From Neobacillus novalis NBRC 102450 (GTDB taxonomy: Bacteria > Bacillota > Bacilli > Bacillales > Cytobacillaceae): a DNA stretch of 64,000 nt. The translations under genes were made by a program, and so were the position numbers. Positions 59,602 to 64,000 of the stretch are shown here, one piece after another. The notes beneath the pieces were generated by a model, which ran no database searches, was not told the DNA's origin, and was given only the letters and a program-made list of their open reading frames with translations. Position 1 is the first letter of the stretch, and each line of letters starts with the position of its first letter. The stretch is from assembly GCF_001591805.1 (NCBI RefSeq), contig NZ_BCVP01000011.1:1-64000 (forward strand). Reading direction: 5' to 3'.

Positions 59602-61160
59602 TGAGTGATTTTTGGAATTATCTAACTGGTAACTACCAGCAAATACTCAGTTTACTTGGAGAGCATCTTTATTTAAGTATTGTATCAGTAGTCATTGCCA
59701 TTATCATTGGTGTTCCACTTGGGATCTTAATTTCAAATGAAAAGAAGCTTTCAAAACCGATTATCGGAACGACAAACGTTATTCAGGCCGTCCCGAGCTT
59801 GGCCTTACTCGGATTCCTGATTCCCTTTGTTGGAATTGGCAGTACGCCCGCGATTGTGATGGTTGTCCTTTATTCCCTCCTTCCAATCGTAAAGAATACG
59901 TATACGGGCTTAACAAACATTGACGGAGACATTCTGGAAGCCGCCAAAGGCATCGGTCTGACTAAGAGTCAAACAATGAGAAAGGTTCAGCTTCCGCTCG
60001 CCTTCCCGATGATTATGGCGGGTATCAGAATTTCAGCGGTTACAGCTGTTGGTTTGATGACCATTGCTGCCTTCGTTGGAGCAGGCGGACTGGGGTACCT
60101 CGTATTCTCGGGTGTGCAGACCGTCGATAATCATATGATTTTGGCCGGAGCGATTCCTGCCTGTATATTAGCACTCTTGATTGACTTTGTCGTTGGGAAA
60201 CTTGAATCCTCCCTTTCTTATACGAACAAGAAAAAATCCGCAACAAAGTCAAGCAAAAAGGCAAAAAAATGGATAGTTGGTGTGGCCTCTATTTTGTTAA
60301 TTGCTGCAGGTTCACTTAAAGTTTATTCAATCGCCAATGCTGAAGACAAAATAGTCATTGGTTCAAAGAATTTCAGTGAGTCATTAATTTTAGGGAATAT
60401 GCTTGCTGATCTAATCGAAAACAAGACGGATATTCAAGTAGAAAGAAAGTTAAATCTTGGTGGTACGCAGGTTGCTTTTAGTGCGATTAAAAATGGGGAT
60501 ATTGATTTATATGTTGAATATACGGGGACAGGTTTGGTAAATATTTTAAATCAGCCTCCAGAAAGTAACCCGGACAAAGTCTATGATTTTGTTCAACAAG
60601 AATTCAAGCAAAAATATGGAATTGACTTATTAAACCCGCTTGGGTTTAATAACACCTATGCCTTAGCTGTACGCCAAGACACTGTTGACGAGTATAATTT
60701 AAAGACGATATCTGATCTGGCCAAAGTAAGCAATCAATTAGTCTTTGGTCCAACCATTGAATTTCCCAACCGGGTAGATGGATTACCTGGACTTGCAAAA
60801 ACATATCATATCGAATTCAAAGATGTCAAAGCCATAGATGGCGGATTGCGCTATACTGCACTTAAGAATCATAAAAGTGATGTTATCGATGCCTTTTCTA
60901 CCGATGGATTACTCGAGGCATTTCAATTGAAGGTGTTAAAAGATGATAAAAACTTTTTCCCACCGTATTATGCCGTGCCAATAATTAAACAAGAAACATT
61001 AAAAGAACATCCGGAATTAAAAAAGGCAATTAACACCTTATCCGGTAAGCTTAACGATGAAAAAATGCGGGAACTTAACTATAAGGTCGACAGCCTCAAA
61101 CAGTCTCCTGAAAAAGTGGCAAAAGAATTTTTAGAAAAAGAAGGATTATTAACTAAATAG
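59601..61160 (+). CDS. opuFB: Fused permease and substrate-binding protein (OpuFB-like)
   Basis: 519 residues. The first 210 form the permease with the EAA-type loop ILEAAKGIGLTKSQTMRKVQLP and about six membrane segments. After a further membrane segment (WIVGVASILLIAAGSLKVYSI) the OpuAC-type binding domain follows from residue 245 (DKIVIGSKNFSESLILGNML), with aromatic residues typical of betaine binding. Fusion of permease and binding protein with a separate CBS-bearing ATPase is the OpuF arrangement described from Bacillus infantis, as I recall. The binding domain should face outside. Confidence 0.88.
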   Translation: MSDFWNYLTGNYQQILSLLGEHLYLSIVSVVIAIIIGVPLGILISNEKKLSKPIIGTTNVIQAVPSLALLGFLIPFVGIGSTPAIVMVVLYSLLPIVKNTYTGLTNIDGDILEAAKGIGLTKSQTMRKVQLPLAFPMIMAGIRISAVTAVGLMTIAAFVGAGGLGYLVFSGVQTVDNHMILAGAIPACILALLIDFVVGKLESSLSYTNKKKSATKSSKKAKKWIVGVASILLIAAGSLKVYSIANAEDKIVIGSKNFSESLILGNMLADLIENKTDIQVERKLNLGGTQVAFSAIKNGDIDLYVEYTGTGLVNILNQPPESNPDKVYDFVQQEFKQKYGIDLLNPLGFNNTYALAVRQDTVDEYNLKTISDLAKVSNQLVFGPTIEFPNRVDGLPGLAKTYHIEFKDVKAIDGGLRYTALKNHKSDVIDAFSTDGLLEAFQLKVLKDDKNFFPPYYAVPIIKQETLKEHPELKKAINTLSGKLNDEKMRELNYKVDSLKQSPEKVAKEFLEKEGLLTK

Positions 61161-61171
61161 CTACTACTAGA

Positions 61172-61202
61172 AAAAGCCGGTTCAATTTACCGGCTTTTTT
61201 TA
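61172..61202. terminator. Bidirectional terminator between opuFB and busR-like gene
   Basis: AAAAAGCCGG/CCGGCTTTTT stem followed by T-run. Confidence 0.85.
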
Positions 61203-61817
61203 TTCTTCTAAAAAATGAACGACTCTGTCATACGCTTTTTCATCACCAATGACAAGGAGGACATCCCCTTCAAGGATTAGAGCATACGGACCTGGGGAAA
61301 TGATCATTTCTTCCTTTCGCTTCATCCCAATTACGGTGCCTCCGGTATTCTGCCAAAATTTCACTTCGGAAATAGTCTTGCCGATATGAATACTTCCTGG
61401 ATATACCTCAACTTCAATTGGCGCCAATGGATTCGTGTGCCGAAGTTTCCCAGAATAATCCATGATTTTCCGCAATGTTTCGAAAACCTTTTCATCCAGT
61501 CTTTCTCTTTCTACCATTAGAGAATTCATTTGCTTTTCAAGATCTTTGATGCTGGCCAGGTTAGAAAAACGAGATATATATTTAAAAGCATTCTCCCGGG
61601 AAGAGATCACGATGCCGCTCCCTTTTGTAGAATGAACAATTTCCACGTCCTCTAAAATCTTAATTGCTCTCCTTACTGTCTCTGGAGATACCTTATATTC
61701 ACTCGCCAACGTAGACCTGCCGTGAATCTTTTCCCCTACTTTAAATTTCCCGTCATAAATGCGATTGGCCAAATCAATCGCAATTCGTTCATAAGTTGGG
61801 ATTTGTGCCCTTTGCAT
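61200..61817 (-). CDS. busR: BusR-like GntR/RCK_C regulator
   Basis: 205 residues. The N-terminal GntR-type winged helix is complete (YERIAIDLANRIYDGKFKVG, STLASEYKVSPETVRRAI). A coiled coil follows (LEKQMNSLMVERERLDEKVF). The C-terminal 75 residues are an RCK_C/TrkA-C domain: VEVYPGSIHIGKTISEVKFW, GGTVIGMKRKEEMIISPGP, and LEGDVLLVIGDEKAYDRV. This is the architecture of BusR, the c-di-AMP-responsive repressor of betaine uptake in lactic acid bacteria. Its neighbour here is a betaine-type transporter, so the same role is inferred. Confidence 0.82.
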   Translation of the reverse strand: MQRAQIPTYERIAIDLANRIYDGKFKVGEKIHGRSTLASEYKVSPETVRRAIKILEDVEIVHSTKGSGIVISSRENAFKYISRFSNLASIKDLEKQMNSLMVERERLDEKVFETLRKIMDYSGKLRHTNPLAPIEVEVYPGSIHIGKTISEVKFWQNTGGTVIGMKRKEEMIISPGPYALILEGDVLLVIGDEKAYDRVVHFLEE

Positions 61818-61984
61818 AGCAGACCATCACCACCATTTAATCAATAGCATTACCTTTTCACTATACCGTTTTACGTAAAGGTTTGCGAGGAAAAAAATAT
61901 TAAGCTCCCACTGACACCTTTTGTCTTTTTTTTTACGAACATTGGACATAATTGTAAGGAGTCTTTTTTTATCGAGGTGTGGGT

Positions 61985-62551
61985 ATGAAACGGAAATTAA
62001 TCATCTTTTTAAGTGTGGGATTCATCATCTTTATGGCTGCATTATGTATTTATTACCTAGTGAAAGGGGATTCTTCAAGGTGGCAGGTTGCCCTCGGCGG
62101 TATTTTTGCTGGCGCACTCCCACTTCTACTATTACGGTTGAAAAATAACCCCTTTAACATTCCAATTATCGTCAGTTATTTTATTTTTTTATTTTGTTCA
62201 TTGTTTTTAGGCTCGATTAAAAGCTTTTATCTTCATCTCAATTGGTGGGATTCCACCCTTCATTTTTTTAAGGGGATATTTATTGGCTGCATTGGAATAT
62301 CATTATATAAACGATGGATTCCAGAAAATGTCCGCAATGATGTCTCCCATTGGATACTGTTTCTTTTCGTCCTATCACTTTCCGTTTTGGCTAGTGTAAT
62401 CTGGGAGATTTATGAATTTGTCGGCGATTTAACCATTGCCCACACGATGCAAAGAGGCGGCAATAAGGATACAATGTATGACCTGATCTTTGGTTTAGTC
62501 GGCGGTCTCATTGTCGCATTGTATGCTCTCGTTCGAAAACACAAGGTTTAG
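61985..62551 (+). CDS. DUF2238/YjdF-like membrane protein
   Basis: About 188 residues with six membrane segments. Conserved polar motifs sit between them: LNWWDSTLHFFKGIFIG, SVIWEIYEFVGDL and DTMYDLIFGLVGGL, which resemble the DUF2238 (YjdF-type) family with acidic residues inside the membrane. GAGGTG lies before the ATG at 61985; the frame opens two codons earlier. Function is unknown. Confidence 0.68.
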   Translation: MKRKLIIFLSVGFIIFMAALCIYYLVKGDSSRWQVALGGIFAGALPLLLLRLKNNPFNIPIIVSYFIFLFCSLFLGSIKSFYLHLNWWDSTLHFFKGIFIGCIGISLYKRWIPENVRNDVSHWILFLFVLSLSVLASVIWEIYEFVGDLTIAHTMQRGGNKDTMYDLIFGLVGGLIVALYALVRKHKV

Positions 62552-62585
62552 TTAGGGGTAATTAGGTAAGCTCGTTATCATTTAT

Positions 62586-62627
62586 GAAAAAGCAGTTCTA
62601 AACGCAAGTTTAGAACTGCCTTTTTTC
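62586..62627. terminator. Bidirectional terminator before aspartokinase end
   Basis: AAAAAGCAGTTCTAAAC/GTTTAGAACTGC stem followed by TTTTTT. Confidence 0.85.
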
Positions 62628-62635
62628 ATTCACAA

Positions 62636-63997
62636 TTACACCGTAACAGCTGCAAAGAACTCTTCATACAGTGCTTGAACGGCTCTTTTTTCATCGACTT
62701 CCTTTACGCCAAACATCATGCTGACTTCAGACGAGCCTTGATTAATCATTTCAATATTTACACTCGCCCTTGCCAAGGCTTTGGACGCCCTTGCCATTGT
62801 CCCGACATTATGGCGCATGCCTTCACCAACCACCATGATAAGGGCAAGGCTGTGCTCGAATTTCACTTCATCCGCATGCAATTCTGCGACAATCCGCCCG
62901 GTTATTTCTTGCTCCATTTCGGCCTCAAACTGATTTTCCCTTAAAATGATTGAGATATCATCAATACCCGAAGGGGTGTGTTCATAGGATAAGCCAAACT
63001 CTTCTAAAATGCTTAACAGTTTACGGCCAAAACCAATCTCTCTGTTCATTAAGTATTTACTCACATAAATACTGCAAAATCCTTGATCGCTGGCAATCCC
63101 AATGACAGGACCATTTGTATTGTCACGCTCATAAACAATTCTCGTTCCCGGTGCTGCCGGATTGTTCGTGTTCTTGATTTGAACGGGAATTCCTGCCCGA
63201 AAGGCCGGCACAAGGGCTTCATCATGCAGAACGGTAAACCCGGCATATGAAAGCTCACGCATTTCCCGATACGTTAATTCCTTGATTTCCTTTGGCCTCT
63301 TGACAATATAGGGATTGACCGAATAAACGGCATCCACATCAGTAAAATTTTCATATAAATCAGCTTTCAAGCCATTTGCAAGGATAGAGCCAGTAATATC
63401 TGAGCCGCTCCGTGAAAAAGTGAAAACTTCCCCTTCTTTGCTAAACCCAAAAAATCCGGGAAAGATTAATAAACCGCTTCTTTCGCGCAAGGAATGCAAC
63501 CGCTCATACGATTCCGGTAAAACTTGAGCGTTTCCCGGCTCAGCACTAACGAGAAGGCCAGCCTCCCCAGGGTTAACATACGAGGCCTCTACCCCCTGCT
63601 CTTCGAAGAAGGCAGCCACTAATTTTGCATGATTATCCTCACCACTTGCCTTAATTCTATCGATAAACCGTTCAGGATTACTTCTATCCCCATTTAGTCT
63701 TGCTTCTAAATCAGCTTGTATTTCACTAATAATTTTAGAAGGAAGCTGTAGTTCCTCAGCAATCGTCGAATACCTTTTGATGACGGATGCCGCTATTTCC
63801 TGTGAATTCTGATTGCTCAGGCATCGCTCTGCACATTCAATTAATAAATCTGTGACCTTTTGATCTTCGGGAAACCGTTTCCCTGGAGCTGATACGACAA
63901 CTACTTTACGGTCGGGATCAGAAATAACAATCTGGAAAACCTTCTCAATTTGGTTTCCGGAAGCTAAAGAGGATCCTCCAAACTTTACTACCTTCAT
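62636..63997 (-). CDS. Aspartokinase III (YclM/ThrD-like)
   Basis: 453 residues, matching B. subtilis YclM (454). It phosphorylates aspartate as the first step to lysine, threonine and methionine. The kinase domain has MKVVKFGGSSLA at the start, VVVSAPGKR, and FTFSRSGSDITGSILANGL. Two C-terminal ACT domains (GIASDQGFCSIYVSKYLMNR; LIMVVGEGMRHNVGTMARAS) provide feedback regulation. Start is ATG three bases from the window edge, so its ribosome site lies outside. The class is a single-polypeptide kinase without the internal beta-subunit start. Confidence 0.92.
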   Translation of the reverse strand: MKVVKFGGSSLASGNQIEKVFQIVISDPDRKVVVVSAPGKRFPEDQKVTDLLIECAERCLSNQNSQEIAASVIKRYSTIAEELQLPSKIISEIQADLEARLNGDRSNPERFIDRIKASGEDNHAKLVAAFFEEQGVEASYVNPGEAGLLVSAEPGNAQVLPESYERLHSLRERSGLLIFPGFFGFSKEGEVFTFSRSGSDITGSILANGLKADLYENFTDVDAVYSVNPYIVKRPKEIKELTYREMRELSYAGFTVLHDEALVPAFRAGIPVQIKNTNNPAAPGTRIVYERDNTNGPVIGIASDQGFCSIYVSKYLMNREIGFGRKLLSILEEFGLSYEHTPSGIDDISIILRENQFEAEMEQEITGRIVAELHADEVKFEHSLALIMVVGEGMRHNVGTMARASKALARASVNIEMINQGSSEVSMMFGVKEVDEKRAVQALYEEFFAAVTV

Positions 63998-64000
63998 GCA

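Noticed and set aside
1..64000. CRISPR array, prophage, insertion sequence, tRNA or rRNA genes
   Set aside because: No regularly spaced repeats, transposase, integrase or phage structural genes, and no tRNA or rRNA signatures were seen by eye on either strand.

Overview
The window looks like chromosome of a spore-forming Bacillaceae bacterium, Bacillus sensu lato and possibly Neobacillus or a relative. The DNA is AT-rich, ribosome-binding sites are strong (AGGAGG type), GTG and TTG starts are common, and most genes or operons end in a clear hairpin terminator. Recognisable endospore genes include csgA, racA, a sporulenol/squalene-hopene cyclase and DUF1657/DUF421 genes. I see no prophage, insertion sequence, CRISPR array, rRNA or tRNA.

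Region by region. 1-5 kb: a YitT-family protein, a methyltransferase, exoA, a YibQ-like deacetylase-fold protein, ppiB, then a probable unannotated small RNA. 5-9.4 kb: membrane protein, DUF2515 protein, sqhC, mismatch glycosylase, short YitT protein. 9.4-15.6 kb: an ABC-F gene behind a leader-peptide/attenuator, an HtrA-type protease and a YclJK-like two-component system. 15.7-19.4 kb: a TetR-controlled fatty-acid-type operon (quinone oxidoreductase, an enoyl-CoA hydratase broken by an in-frame stop, an APH-like phosphotransferase) with two copies of one 18-bp operator. 19.4-26.5 kb: VanW, YkoP/YkoQ-like proteins, csgA, another YitT protein and small proteins. 26.7-28.1 kb: a DUF1657-DUF1657-DUF421 operon behind a sigma-G-like promoter. 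28-34.5 kb: two efflux transporters, a fourth YitT protein, a lysine riboswitch with lysine permease, and a DUF2089/SHOCT cluster. 35-41.7 kb: asnS with a collapsed T-box-like leader, helD, yceI and an ATP-grasp protein. 42-48.3 kb: urea transporter facing a complete ureABCEFGD operon. 48.4-54 kb: class V aminotransferase, a deacetylase, and a second TetR locus with its own operator at two promoters. 54-64 kb: a MerR-HTH coiled-coil gene overlapping racA behind a sigma-H-like promoter, a GreA-domain protein, a flavin oxidoreductase, a membrane protease, an OpuF-type compatible-solute transporter facing a BusR-like regulator, and aspartokinase III.

The most interesting signals are mostly regulatory. 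They are the ABC-F attenuator with mutually exclusive hairpins, the orphan small RNA at 4637-4735, the racA partner gene, the BusR-OpuF pairing, the forespore-type promoter on a DUF1657/DUF421 operon without spoVA genes, and two genes (DUF2515 and the urea transporter) whose best start codon is ATT. All calls rest on reading the sequence and remembered family knowledge; no database search was run.
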